Shown piece after piece: positions 15,460 through 24,003 of a stretch of 64,000 nt of DNA. The stretch comes from Streptomyces pinistramenti (lineage in GTDB: Bacteria; Actinomycetota; Actinomycetes; Streptomycetales; Streptomycetaceae), in contig NZ_JAJCXB010000008.1 of NCBI RefSeq assembly GCF_020564935.1, forward strand, positions 124,001-188,000. Reading direction: 5' to 3'. The translations under genes were made by a program, and so were the position numbers. Within the stretch, counting starts at the first letter, position 1; the number at the start of each line of letters is the position of its first letter. Under the pieces are notes generated by a model. The model saw only the letters and a program-made list of their open reading frames with translations, did not search any database and was not told where the DNA came from.

Positions 15460-16790
15460 ACGGCCTCACCCGGTCCGGGGTGGCCGCCTTCCTGACCCGG
15501 GTCGACGGCGCGCCGGCCGGAGTGGACGACGTGCTGGAGGACCTGGCCGGACTCGGCCTGGCACCGGGCGACGCGGTCGTGCTCTGCCTGGCCAACGGAG
15601 CCGAACTGCTGCGCGTGCAGCTCTCGTCACTGCTGCTGGGCCTGGTGCCGCTCGCGGTGCCTCCGGGCACGCCGTGGCAGCGGGTGCGCGCGCTGGCCGG
15701 GCACGTCGGGGCCGGCGTGGTGGTGACCACCCGGCTGACCGGGGCAGAACAGCGGACGCCGGTCGGCGGCGCGTTCGCCGTGCCGACCGGGCATCCCGCC
15801 ACCCGGTACCGGCCGGGCGAGATCCTGCTGTCCACCTCCGGCACCTCGGGGATGTTCAGCGCGTGCGTGCACCGGGTGTCCTCGCTGCTGCGCAACGCCC
15901 GCCTGCACGTCGGGGCCACGGGCATCACCGCGGCCGACACCCTGCTGGTGAACCTGCCGCTGTACTACTCCTACGCTCTCGTGGCGCAGGCGTTCGCGGC
16001 GTACGTGGCCGAGGCGCGACTGGTGCTCGACGGACCGCCGTTCTCACCCGCCGCGTACCGCGACACGATCGCCGCGCACGGGGTCACCCACTCCGCGGTG
16101 ACACCGACGATCGCCCGCCAGCTGCTCGCCGACCCCGGACTCATCCCTCGTGGCCTGCGGGCGCTGGCGGTCGGCGGGGACCGGCTCGCGCCCGCCGAGG
16201 TGACGGACCTGCTGGCCGCGCGGCCATCCGCGGAGCTGTACCTCACCTACGGGCTCACCGAGGCCGGGCCGCGCGTGTCCACCCTGGCCGCGCACGCCGA
16301 GCCCGCGCACCGGTACGGCTCGGTGGGCCGCCCGCTGCCCGGGGTGCGCGCGTCGCTGCGCGAGGTGCGGGACGGGGTGGGCGAACTGCTCGTCGAGTCC
16401 GGAACCGTACTGCTGCGACGGGTCGGACAGCACAGCAAGCGCGTCCTGCTGGGACCGCGGACCATCGCCACCGGGGACGCCTTCTCCATCGACGACGGCT
16501 ATCTGACCTTCCACGGACGCCTGTCGGACTTCGTGGTGCTGCGCGGCGAGAAGGTCTCGCTGAACACCGTCAGGCAAGCCGCGCACGCCATCCCGGGCGT
16601 GGTGCACTGCGTACCCAAGGTGGTGAACGAAGGCGGCACGCAGGTGCTCGACGTCCACCTGTCGGTCACCGACTCCTTCGCCAGCGGGGAGAAGGCGGCG
16701 CGGCGCCTCCTCAACTCCCAGTTGCTGCCCGCCGAACGCCCGCGCGCGGTCTTCATCTCCGCCGCCGACCCGGAGACCTTCCGCAAATGA
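15456..16790 (+). CDS. Acyl-AMP ligase (ANL superfamily, Cfa5-like)
   Basis: This 444-residue member of the adenylate-forming superfamily shows the ATP-phosphate loop LLSTSGTSGMFSACVHR, the YLTYGLTEAGPR motif, the TGDAFSIDDGYLTFHGRLSDFVVLRGEKVS hinge region and a short C-terminal domain. The usual PxxxxGK(I/V) end motif is reduced to DPETFRK, leaving the last residue as the only candidate for the catalytic lysine. It is shorter than most acyl-CoA synthetases. By analogy with Cfa5 it should activate a small carboxylic acid (succinate-semialdehyde or a keto acid in that pathway) and load it on the ACP. The GTG start overlaps the upstream stop. Confidence 0.83.
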   Translation: MNGLTRSGVAAFLTRVDGAPAGVDDVLEDLAGLGLAPGDAVVLCLANGAELLRVQLSSLLLGLVPLAVPPGTPWQRVRALAGHVGAGVVVTTRLTGAEQRTPVGGAFAVPTGHPATRYRPGEILLSTSGTSGMFSACVHRVSSLLRNARLHVGATGITAADTLLVNLPLYYSYALVAQAFAAYVAEARLVLDGPPFSPAAYRDTIAAHGVTHSAVTPTIARQLLADPGLIPRGLRALAVGGDRLAPAEVTDLLAARPSAELYLTYGLTEAGPRVSTLAAHAEPAHRYGSVGRPLPGVRASLREVRDGVGELLVESGTVLLRRVGQHSKRVLLGPRTIATGDAFSIDDGYLTFHGRLSDFVVLRGEKVSLNTVRQAAHAIPGVVHCVPKVVNEGGTQVLDVHLSVTDSFASGEKAARRLLNSQLLPAERPRAVFISAADPETFRK

Positions 16791-17599
16791 CCCTGCGCCT
16801 CGGCTGGACCGTCCCGACGTCCCTCTCCCCCGCCGGACTCCGCGAGTTCGCGGTGACCGCGGAGAACCTGGGGTACGACCACCTGTCCGTCCCCGAACAC
16901 CTGGTGTCCAGCGCACCCGCCTACGAGAGTCTGACGCTGGTGGCGTTCCTGGCGGCGGTCACCACCCGGATCGAGCTGGCAACCGCGATGACGGTCCTGC
17001 CGCACCGCCCGGTGGTGCTCGCCGCCAAGCAGGCCGCGCAACTGGCCCACCTCAGCGGCGACCGACTGCGGCTGGGCATCGCCATCGGAGCCGACCCCGC
17101 CGAGTCCACCGCCCTGGGCGTAGCCCCGGCCTCCCGCGCGGCGCTCTTCGAGGAACAGGTCCGCGCGCTGCGCCTGTTGTGGACACGTCCTGAAGCGGAG
17201 TTCGACGGTGAGCACGTCACATTCTCCGGCGTCACCCTCACCCCCCGGCCGCGCCCGATCCCCCTCTGGATGGGCGGCGGCACCCTGCGCACCGGAGGCA
17301 GACCACGCTCGCTGCGCCGGATCGCCACCCTCGCCGACGGCTTCACCATGTCCGGCCTGCTCGCCAACCGGGTCAACCGCGGTGCCGCACTCATCGCCGA
17401 ACTGCGCACGGCGGTGACCGAAGCCGGCCGCGACTGGCCCGCCTTCGGCGTGGAGGCCCGCCTCCGTCCCGCCCCCGGCCGGCCCGGCACCTGGCGCTCC
17501 CTGGCCGACGCCTGGCAGTCCGCCGGCGCCACCCACCTCACCGTCACCACCGACGACCTCTCCCTGCTGGCCCCCCTGCACGCGGCGCTGACCGAGTAG
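16787..17599 (+). CDS. Luciferase-like (LLM) flavin/F420 oxidoreductase
   Basis: This 270-residue TIM-barrel protein belongs to the bacterial luciferase-like family: LGWTVPTSLSPAGLREFAVTAENLGYDHLSVPEHL at the start, TTRIELATAMTVLPHRPVVLAAKQAAQLAHLSGDRLRLGIAIG, and RPRPIPLWMGGG. Family members use FMNH2 or, often in actinomycetes, F420. It ends the rightward operon, with its ATG overlapping the ligase stop. In this setting it most plausibly reduces a ring or chain double bond before or after transamination. Monooxygenase activity cannot be excluded. Cofactor choice cannot be read from the sequence. Confidence 0.85.
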   Translation: MTLRLGWTVPTSLSPAGLREFAVTAENLGYDHLSVPEHLVSSAPAYESLTLVAFLAAVTTRIELATAMTVLPHRPVVLAAKQAAQLAHLSGDRLRLGIAIGADPAESTALGVAPASRAALFEEQVRALRLLWTRPEAEFDGEHVTFSGVTLTPRPRPIPLWMGGGTLRTGGRPRSLRRIATLADGFTMSGLLANRVNRGAALIAELRTAVTEAGRDWPAFGVEARLRPAPGRPGTWRSLADAWQSAGATHLTVTTDDLSLLAPLHAALTE

Positions 17600-17756
17600 C
17601 CCGGCCTCCCCCGTGCCCCTCCCCACCTGACCACGATCTGCCACCACTTCAGGCGCCGGCTCCGGTCGGCGACAGGAGCCCCACCGCGTTTGGACGAGAC
17701 GTCAGCAGTTCAGGATTCTCCTGCCTCGTACGCCTGCCACTCGTGAAGGGTCGCTC

Positions 17757-18443
17757 ATGCGCCGCATCACCGTTACCGCCCTCTCCGCCCTGGCCGCCGC
17801 GGTCCTGGCCGCAGGACCGGCCGTCGCCGCTCCGGCACCGGAAGCCGCTTCGCACATCCCGGTGATCTTCGTCCACGGCCGCAACGCCGGCCCCGGGGTA
17901 TGGGGCGACATGACCGCCTACTTCGAGCACCACGGATATTCCCAGGACCGGATCTTCGCCTGGGGCTACGACAGCAGCCAGTCCACGAACGAAGTGCTCG
18001 ATGGCGAATTGGCCTCATACGTCGACGAGGTGCTGACCAAGACGGGCGCCCAGCAGGTGGACCTCGTTGCCCACAGTCTGGGCAGCCTCCCGACCCGCTG
18101 GTACGTCAAGTTCGGCGGCGGGCAGCAGAAAGTTGCCCACTGGGTGTCCCTGGCCGGCCCGAACCACGGCACGGATCTCGCCTGGGCCTGCGCCGCGTGG
18201 GACCAGGGGTGCAGGGACATGACGCCGGGCTCGTACGTCGTCTCACACCTCAACAGGGATACGGAGACCCCGGGGCCGGTGCGCTACACGACGTTCTGGT
18301 CGGCGTGCGACGAGCAGATCACCCCCGCGAAGAGCACCCCGCTGTCCGGTGCCACCAACGTCAAGACCGCCTGCCTCAAGCACAATGATTTCCTGTCGAA
18401 CGACGAGGTGATATTGGGGGTGTTCGCGACCCTGACGGGCTGA
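17757..18443 (+). CDS. Secreted lipase/esterase (lipase class 2)
   Basis: This 228-residue protein has a signal peptide (MRRITVTALSALAAAVLAAGPAVAA). The lipase core contains IPVIFVHGRNAGPGVWGDM for the oxyanion region, the nucleophile elbow DLVAHSLGSLPTRWYVKF, SLAGPNHGTDLAW, the acidic residue in FWSACDEQITPA and a histidine in CLKHNDFL. Four cysteines (AWACAAWDQGC, SACDEQ, KTACLK) suggest two disulfides, typical of secreted Streptomyces lipases. AAGGG lies 8 bases before the ATG. It is a monocistronic gene placed after the biosynthetic operon and probably unrelated to it. Confidence 0.88.
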   Translation: MRRITVTALSALAAAVLAAGPAVAAPAPEAASHIPVIFVHGRNAGPGVWGDMTAYFEHHGYSQDRIFAWGYDSSQSTNEVLDGELASYVDEVLTKTGAQQVDLVAHSLGSLPTRWYVKFGGGQQKVAHWVSLAGPNHGTDLAWACAAWDQGCRDMTPGSYVVSHLNRDTETPGPVRYTTFWSACDEQITPAKSTPLSGATNVKTACLKHNDFLSNDEVILGVFATLTG

Positions 18444-18524
18444 TGGCGCCAGACGCATGAGTCACCGCTCACGCTTACTCTTCGGCCGGGTGCCGGCGCA
18501 GGCGGCGTCCGAGGCCGGCGCGTC

Positions 18525-19883
18525 TCACCAGCTCGTGAACAGCAGGTGATTGATCAGCAGGGCGAGCGTGGCCTGGGCGCTCAGCCAGTAGCGGCGCCCC
18601 GCGGCCGGCAGGAGTGCGGTGGCCGTGAGGAGGAAGACGGCGAAGGGCAGCCAGATGCGTTCGGTCTCGGCCTTGCTCATGCCGGACAGGTCGGCCGCGG
18701 CGAGGGCGAGGAGCGTGGCCAGGACGAGGGCGGCGAGGCGGTCGGCTGCGGTCGTTTCGCCGGTGCGCAGCCGCTGCACGATGGCCGGGGTACGGGCCAG
18801 TGACCTGCGCAGTCCGGCGACGGTGGCGAGCCCGATGACCAGGACCGTGCAGGCGAGGTTGGCCCAGACGAAATAGCTGTACGGGCGGACGCCTCCCGCG
18901 CCTTGGTAGTAGCGCTCGACCAGCAGGTGGTACGCCTCCCACCAGTTGAAGCCCGTGAGGGCGAAGGCGAGCGGGACGGCGGATGCGCCGGTGAGGAACA
19001 GCGGGAGGGGACGCGGGGTGCGGGTGAGGAGCAGGACCGCGGCGGCGATGACGATGAAGAGGGTCAGGCCGTAGGAGAGGTAGGCCGTGAGGCCGAACAG
19101 GAGGCCGGAGCCGAGCGCGGCGGCTGCCGGGGAGCGGGTTGTGCGGGTCGCGGCCCGGGTGAGCAGCGCGATCGTCCAGGCCGCGACGGCGGCGAAGTAG
19201 CCGTCCGCCGAGGTGCCGATCCAGATCGCGGCCGGGGCCAGGACCAGGTAGGGCGCGGCCCTGCGGGCGAGTGTCGCGGAGGCGAGGGAGCGCACGGTGA
19301 GGAGTACGGCGGCCACGGCGCTGCTGCCCGCGGTGATGCAGAAGACCCCGGCCCAGGCGCCGCCGCCGAGGCCGATGCGGTCGAGCAGGACGAAGGTGAG
19401 GGTGGCGCCGGGTGGGTGGCCGGCGATGTGTGCGGGCCAGTTGTCGGGGGCGCCGACGAGGATGTGGTGGGTGAAGTCCCGCAACGTCGCCGGAATGTCA
19501 TGGAACCGGCCGATGCCCTGAAGGTATTCGTTCGTGGTGGTGAGCCGTTCGGCGATGCCGCGGCACCAGCCGTCGATGAGCGCGAGGGACCAGATCCAGG
19601 CCATGGACGCGGCCCAGGCGCCGAGGAGCAGGGCCCGCCACGGCAGCCGTGCGGCGAGCGGCGGACCGTATGCGATCACCGCCGCGGCGACGGCGAGTGC
19701 CGCCGGTGTGCCCGGCCCGACGTGCGGATCCCACCAGGCCGCCAGAGGGGGCCAGTTGAGACGCAGGACATGGCCGGGGGCGTCGACGGACACGCCGATG
19801 AGGATGGCGGCCGCGACGAGCAGGACGGCGAGACCGGCGGCGAAGAGGTCGCGGCGTACGCCGGTGTGGTGGTGGGTGCTCAC
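18525..19883 (-). CDS. Polytopic membrane protein, GT-C glycosyltransferase-like
   Basis: The protein has 452 residues with about 10-12 hydrophobic helices, separated by short basic loops. The first extracytoplasmic loop carries acidic and aromatic residues (LNWPPLAAWWDPHVG, IDGWCRG) and a second holds HILVGAPDNWPAHIAGHPPGATL. This is the general look of lipid-linked-sugar-dependent GT-C mannosyltransferases, although the classic DxD/ExD signature is not clear. The start is GTG at 19883. It is divergent from the molybdopterin oxidoreductase gene across 172 bases. The nearby GT2, DUF2064 and methyltransferase genes suggest a shared cell-envelope glycan theme. Moderate confidence for family only. 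Confidence 0.7.
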   Translation of the reverse strand: MSTHHHTGVRRDLFAAGLAVLLVAAAILIGVSVDAPGHVLRLNWPPLAAWWDPHVGPGTPAALAVAAAVIAYGPPLAARLPWRALLLGAWAASMAWIWSLALIDGWCRGIAERLTTTNEYLQGIGRFHDIPATLRDFTHHILVGAPDNWPAHIAGHPPGATLTFVLLDRIGLGGGAWAGVFCITAGSSAVAAVLLTVRSLASATLARRAAPYLVLAPAAIWIGTSADGYFAAVAAWTIALLTRAATRTTRSPAAAALGSGLLFGLTAYLSYGLTLFIVIAAAVLLLTRTPRPLPLFLTGASAVPLAFALTGFNWWEAYHLLVERYYQGAGGVRPYSYFVWANLACTVLVIGLATVAGLRRSLARTPAIVQRLRTGETTAADRLAALVLATLLALAAADLSGMSKAETERIWLPFAVFLLTATALLPAAGRRYWLSAQATLALLINHLLFTSW

Positions 19884-20055
19884 CCCCGCACGCTAAGTGA
19901 GTGAGGGGCGGTGCGGGGGCTTTGAGGGGCAGGCGTCATCGGACCGTCAGATCTGCGTGCTCCGGTCGGCGCCGCGCCGCCGTGCGCCCGATCCGTCCGC
20001 GTTTCGTCATCTTTTTCGGCCCCTTCGGACCCTGTGACGGGCATACCTTCGGGCC

Positions 20056-21333
20056 ATGCGGTACATCTCACGGATCACCACCCCGGACAACCCCGGATTC
20101 TGGCGCAGTCCCCTGCGCGGCCCTTGGCTCACCTCGGTCCTGGGCGTCGTACTCCTGGCCGGTATCACGCTGCTGTTCGTGACGGGCCTGCTGTCGTACG
20201 CCGCGTACAACCCGGACCTGTCGCCGTTCAACGACAAGACGCCGGACAAGGGCCTGCTCGGCTTCTACCTCTTCGACTGGCCGACGAGCCCGCACTGGCT
20301 CTACCGGCTCAGCCAGGGCCTGCACGTCACGGTGGGCATCACGCTGATCCCCGTTCTGCTCGCCAAGCTGTGGTCGGTGGTCCCCAAACTGTTCGCGCTG
20401 CCCCCGGCGCGGTCGGTGGCACATGCGCTGGAACGGCTCTCGCTGCTGCTCCTGGTCGGTGGCGCGCTGTTCGAGTTCCTCACCGGGGTGCTCAACATCC
20501 AGCTGGATTACCTCTTCCCCGGCTCCTTCTACCGCCTGCACTTCTACGGCGCCTGGGTGTTCTTCGGCGCCTTCGTGGTGCATGTCGTACTGAAGCTGCC
20601 CAAGGCGCTGCGGGTGCTGCGCGAGCGAGGGCTGCGGGACCTGGGCCGGGAGGCGCGGGGAGAGCGGGAGCCGGACGAGGACAGCGGCCTGGTGACGCCC
20701 CGGCCCGCCGCGCCGACCGTGTCGCGGCGCGGGGCGCTCGGCATGGTCGGCGCGGGCTCACTGCTGCTGTTCGTGACGACGGCCGGGCAGGACTTCGACG
20801 GCGTGCGGGGCACCGCGCTCCTCGCGCCGCACGGCGGGGGCGATCCGGGGTCGGGGCCGAACGGGTTCCAGATCAACAAGACGGCCGCGGGGGTGGGCAT
20901 CCAGCCTGCCGACACCGGCGGTGAGTGGCGGCTGACCGTCAGCGGGCCACGCGGCGGCCTCCGCCTCTCCCGGGACGACCTGCTGCAACTCGGCCTGCAC
21001 AGCTCCGCGTTGCCCATCGCCTGTGTGGAGGGATGGTCGACGTCCGACCAGTGGTGGCGCGGTGTGCGGCTGCGGGACCTGGCCGCCCTCGCCGGCTTCG
21101 AGCAGGACCCGCCGGGCGTCCTGGTGGAGTCGTTGCAGCGCAGTGGCGCCTTCCGGAAGGCCGCGCTGCGCGACAACCAGGTGCGTGACCCGCGTTCCCT
21201 GCTCGCGCTTCAGGTCAACGGCGAGGATCTGTCGCTGGACCACGGGTACCCGGCGCGGATCATCGTGCCGGCCGCGCCCGGAGTGCTCAATACGAAGTGG
21301 GTGACCACGTTGACGTTTGGAGAGCTGCGATGA
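20056..21333 (+). CDS. Membrane-anchored molybdopterin-dependent (sulfite oxidase-type) oxidoreductase
   Basis: This 425-residue fusion has an N-terminal half with four hydrophobic helices and conserved histidines (LHVTVGITL, RLHFYGAWVFFGAFVVHVV), like cytochrome b561-type haem anchors. An arginine pair and hydrophobic stretch (SRRGALGMVGAGSLLLFV) mark the boundary. The C-terminal half is a sulfite-oxidase/nitrate-reductase-type molybdopterin domain with SALPIACVEGWSTSDQWWRGVRL, whose Cys is the expected molybdenum ligand, and YPARIIVPAAPGVLNTKWV near the end. It would pass electrons between a periplasmic substrate and the membrane pool. The next gene overlaps by ATGA. Confidence 0.88.
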   Translation: MRYISRITTPDNPGFWRSPLRGPWLTSVLGVVLLAGITLLFVTGLLSYAAYNPDLSPFNDKTPDKGLLGFYLFDWPTSPHWLYRLSQGLHVTVGITLIPVLLAKLWSVVPKLFALPPARSVAHALERLSLLLLVGGALFEFLTGVLNIQLDYLFPGSFYRLHFYGAWVFFGAFVVHVVLKLPKALRVLRERGLRDLGREARGEREPDEDSGLVTPRPAAPTVSRRGALGMVGAGSLLLFVTTAGQDFDGVRGTALLAPHGGGDPGSGPNGFQINKTAAGVGIQPADTGGEWRLTVSGPRGGLRLSRDDLLQLGLHSSALPIACVEGWSTSDQWWRGVRLRDLAALAGFEQDPPGVLVESLQRSGAFRKAALRDNQVRDPRSLLALQVNGEDLSLDHGYPARIIVPAAPGVLNTKWVTTLTFGELR

Positions 21334-21806
21334 ACCGTTTCCGGCGTTGGTACGGCCAGGGCCCACTGCAACTCCTGCTCCTGGCCGCCTCGTTCGCGCT
21401 CGCGCTCTACGCCGGCGTGCGTCTCCTGAAGGGTGACCTGGTGGCAATTGCCGCGTGGTTCGTCGGCGCCGCACTGGTCCACGACCTGCTCTTCGTGCCG
21501 CTGTACGCGTGCGCCGACCGGGCCCTTGCCAGGGTGGCGGGCCGGTCCCGCGGGCGTCGCTCCTGGATCACCTTCGTCCGCGTACCGGCTTTCCTGTCCG
21601 CGCTGTTGCTGCTGGTCTGGTTCCCTCTGATCGCCGGGCAGGTGAAGGGCTACGAGGCCGCCACCGGGCGGTCGGCCGACGGGTTCCTCGCCCGCTGGCT
21701 GCTGGTCTCGGCCGTGCTGTTCGCCGGTTCGGCCCTGTGGCTGGTGGTGCGGGTGTCACGCGGGCGGCGCAGTGCCACGAAGGGGCGTCCGTCGACGGCC
21801 CACTGA
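21330..21806 (+). CDS. Small membrane protein, partner of the molybdopterin oxidoreductase
   Basis: This 158-residue protein has four hydrophobic helices (GPLQLLLLAASFALALYAGV, VAIAAWFVGAALVHDLLFVPLY, FVRVPAFLSALLLLVWFPLIAG, WLLVSAVLFAGSALWLVVRV) and a basic tail. It starts with an ATG overlapping the oxidoreductase stop, so the two are co-translated. No catalytic motif is visible; it may stabilise or anchor the oxidoreductase. Its last 157 bases are overlapped on the other strand by the methyltransferase frame. Confidence 0.8.
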   Translation: MNRFRRWYGQGPLQLLLLAASFALALYAGVRLLKGDLVAIAAWFVGAALVHDLLFVPLYACADRALARVAGRSRGRRSWITFVRVPAFLSALLLLVWFPLIAGQVKGYEAATGRSADGFLARWLLVSAVLFAGSALWLVVRVSRGRRSATKGRPSTAH

Positions 21807-22450
21807 GCCGTGGGCCGCCAGCCGAGCCGGTGGGCGTACCGGAGCAGTGCCGGAGCACCGAGGCGGGCCCAGGGGAACGCCCTGCCCGGGGCGCCGCGCC
21901 CGTCGTCGACATGCACGTTCACCCGCTCGTCGACGTCGATGGGCGCGGTCTCGACGATCAGCAGCCCGTCGGGGGCGAGGAGGCCCGCGATCCGGGTGAG
22001 CAGCGCGACGGGGTCGCCGCCGATGCCCAGGTTGCCGTCGATGAGCAGGGCGGTGCCCCAACGCCCCTCGCCCGGAAGGGATTCGAAGACCGATCGGAGC
22101 AGCGCCGTGCCGCCGAGCCGCAGCGCATGGGCGACGGCGGCCTCGCTGACGTCGATGCCCAGGGCGCGTCGGCCGCGGGCGGCGAGTGCGGCGACGAGGC
22201 GGCCGGGACCGCACCCGATGTCCAGGACGCTGCCCTGGCAGCGGTGCAGTGCGGACAGGTCGGCCCGGTCGGGGTCCGCGCACCAGCGCTCGACGTCGAG
22301 CGGCAGCAGCCAGCCGTCGGTGCGTCGCAGGAACAGCGGGCCGCGGCCGCGTCGCAGGGCGTCGGTGTAGGGGTCCGCGCGCCAGGGAGCGGCCTGGACG
22401 GTGTCATCCGCCGCGGCGGCACGGACAGCGCCCGGCACCGTGGCGCTCAT
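21650..22450 (-). CDS. Class I SAM-dependent methyltransferase
   Basis: The frame codes for 266 residues. The SAM-binding motif I is GSVLDIGCGPGRLVAALAARG, followed by ALGIDVSEAAVAHAL (motif II acidic residue) and LLIDGNLGIGGDP (motif IV). The recognisable domain ends near DGRPFVALRRP; the remaining 35 or so residues (rich in Ser, Ala, Arg) are encoded antisense to the membrane-protein gene and may be a non-conserved tail. The ATG overlaps the DUF2064 stop, making a three-gene leftward operon with the GT2 gene. The substrate is probably a glycan or lipid intermediate, but this is inferred only from the neighbours. Confidence 0.83.
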   Translation of the reverse strand: MSATVPGAVRAAAADDTVQAAPWRADPYTDALRRGRGPLFLRRTDGWLLPLDVERWCADPDRADLSALHRCQGSVLDIGCGPGRLVAALAARGRRALGIDVSEAAVAHALRLGGTALLRSVFESLPGEGRWGTALLIDGNLGIGGDPVALLTRIAGLLAPDGLLIVETAPIDVDERVNVHVDDGRGAPGRAFPWARLGAPALLRYAHRLGWRPTAQWAVDGRPFVALRRPRDTRTTSHRAEPANSTAETSSQRARNPSADRPVAAS

Positions 22451-23109
22451 CGGCCGCCCACCAGGGAGGAGGGGCCGGCCGCCGGCGCGAGCCGGGCGTA
22501 TGCCGCGGCGAACCGGCCGCCCGGCGCGGCGGCCGCGACCGCTCCGGCGTCGTCCGCCGTGTCGACGTCACGGAGGCGGGGCAGGTCGCGCACCCGCAGC
22601 CCCGCGCCGGTGAGCCGGGCTCGTTGGGCCGCGCCGGTCCGCGCCGTGGACATGGGCACACCACGCAGCAGTTCCGGGTCGGGCTCGGCCAGGCCGAGGG
22701 CCCAGAAGCCGCCGTCGACGGCCGGGCCGAACCAGGCGTCGCAGCTCTGCCAGGCTTCGGCGCCGAGAGCGGGGGCCAGGAGTCCGGGCGAGATCTGCGG
22801 GGTGTCCATGCCGACGAGCAGGGCCGGTCCTTCGCATCCGGCGAAGGCGGCGGCGAGCCGTTCGTCCAGGCCGCCCGCGCACTGCGGCACGACCTCGACG
22901 CCGGGCGGCAGCCAGGGCCCTGACTCCCCTTCGAGCACGAGGACGCGACGGCGAGCGGGTGCCGCGAGGACGGTGCCGAGGGTGTCGGTGAGTGCGGCCG
23001 TCGCCAGTTCTGCGGCCTGCTCGGGTGAGTAGGGCGGTGTGAGGCGGGTCTTCACGCGCCCCGGCACCGGCTCTTTGGCGATGACGAGCAGGGTCGTACA
23101 CGGGCTCAC
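22447..23109 (-). CDS. DUF2064 / nucleotide-sugar-type glycosyltransferase A
   Basis: This 220-residue protein belongs to the DUF2064 (TIGR04282-type) family with a GT-A-like fold. It has LLVIAKEPVPGRVKTRLTPPYSPEQAAELA at the start, LLVGMDTPQISPGLL with the metal-binding-type acidic residue, and AWFGPAVDGGFWALGL. The family often lies next to a GT2 glycosyltransferase, as here. The GTG start overlaps the GT2 stop. It likely transfers or activates a sugar in the same unknown pathway as the methyltransferase that follows. Confidence 0.83.
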   Translation of the reverse strand: MSPCTTLLVIAKEPVPGRVKTRLTPPYSPEQAAELATAALTDTLGTVLAAPARRRVLVLEGESGPWLPPGVEVVPQCAGGLDERLAAAFAGCEGPALLVGMDTPQISPGLLAPALGAEAWQSCDAWFGPAVDGGFWALGLAEPDPELLRGVPMSTARTGAAQRARLTGAGLRVRDLPRLRDVDTADDAGAVAAAAPGGRFAAAYARLAPAAGPSSLVGGR

Positions 23110-23888
23110 GTCGTATCCCCCGTCCGCTGTGCCGCCGTGGCCCGCTCGCCTGTCGCCGGACCCCCTGCCCCGCCCGCCGGCGGCTCCGCGAGCACCGCCC
23201 GCATGTCGCGCACCGCGTGCCACGTTCCCCGCCAGGTACCGGTGACCTTCGACTTTCCGGTGCGCGGCAGGTAGGGCACGTCCCGCTCCTCGATCCGCCA
23301 GCCCGCGTCGGCCGCCCGCACCACCATCTGCAGCGGATAGCCGCTGCGCCGGTCGGTCAGGCCGAGGCCGAGCAGGGCTTCGCGCCGGGCCGCCCGCATC
23401 GGCCCCAGGTCGTGCAGCCGCAGGCCGGTGCGCCGCCGCAGCATGTGGGACAGCGCGAGATTGCCCGCACGGGCGTGCACAGGCCACGCCCCGGGTCCTT
23501 GCGGCCGCCGGCGCCCGAGGATCAGGTCGGCGCTGCCCGCGAGAACGTCCTGTGCGAACGGTTCGAGCAGCCCCGGGTCGAGCGAGGCATCGCAGTCGCA
23601 GAAGCAGACGAGGTCCGCGTCGGACGCGGTGAGCCCGGCGTGGCAGGCCGCTCCGAAGCCGCGCCGCGGCTCGTGCACGACGGTGGCGCCAAGCGAGCGG
23701 GCCAGGTCGGCCGAGCCATCGGTCGATCCGTTGTCGACGACGATCGCCCGCCAGCCCGCGGGGATGCGTTCGATGACCCAGGGAAGCGCGGCGGCCTCGT
23801 CGAGGCAGGGCAGCACCACATCGGTGCGTACGGCGGGTGGGCCGGCCAGGTCGGCCGGCGCTGGGTAAGGGTGCGTCACATCGCTCAC
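23106..23888 (-). CDS. Family 2 glycosyltransferase
   Basis: This 260-residue GT-A protein has VVLPCLDEAAALPWVIERIPAGWRAIVVDNGSTDGSADLA at the nucleotide-binding end, the DxD-type motif in VCFCDCDASLDPGLL, and HDLGPMRAARREALLGLGLTDRRSGYPLQMVVRAADAG at the acceptor side. It resembles dolichyl-phosphate-mannose-synthase-like enzymes without a membrane domain. The start is GTG at 23888, and it heads the operon with DUF2064 and the methyltransferase. It is divergent from the response regulator gene across 115 bases. The sugar donor and acceptor are unknown. Confidence 0.87.
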   Translation of the reverse strand: MSDVTHPYPAPADLAGPPAVRTDVVLPCLDEAAALPWVIERIPAGWRAIVVDNGSTDGSADLARSLGATVVHEPRRGFGAACHAGLTASDADLVCFCDCDASLDPGLLEPFAQDVLAGSADLILGRRRPQGPGAWPVHARAGNLALSHMLRRRTGLRLHDLGPMRAARREALLGLGLTDRRSGYPLQMVVRAADAGWRIEERDVPYLPRTGKSKVTGTWRGTWHAVRDMRAVLAEPPAGGAGGPATGERATAAQRTGDTT

Positions 23889-24003
23889 CCTACGAACCCG
23901 AAACGCACATTTCGGACTTCAAGTCCTTACGAAACACGGACATCAGCCGCCTGAGCAGAAGCTCGGCGGGACGGCCGTGCGCGGGCGGTGCGAGGCTGGC
24001 TCC

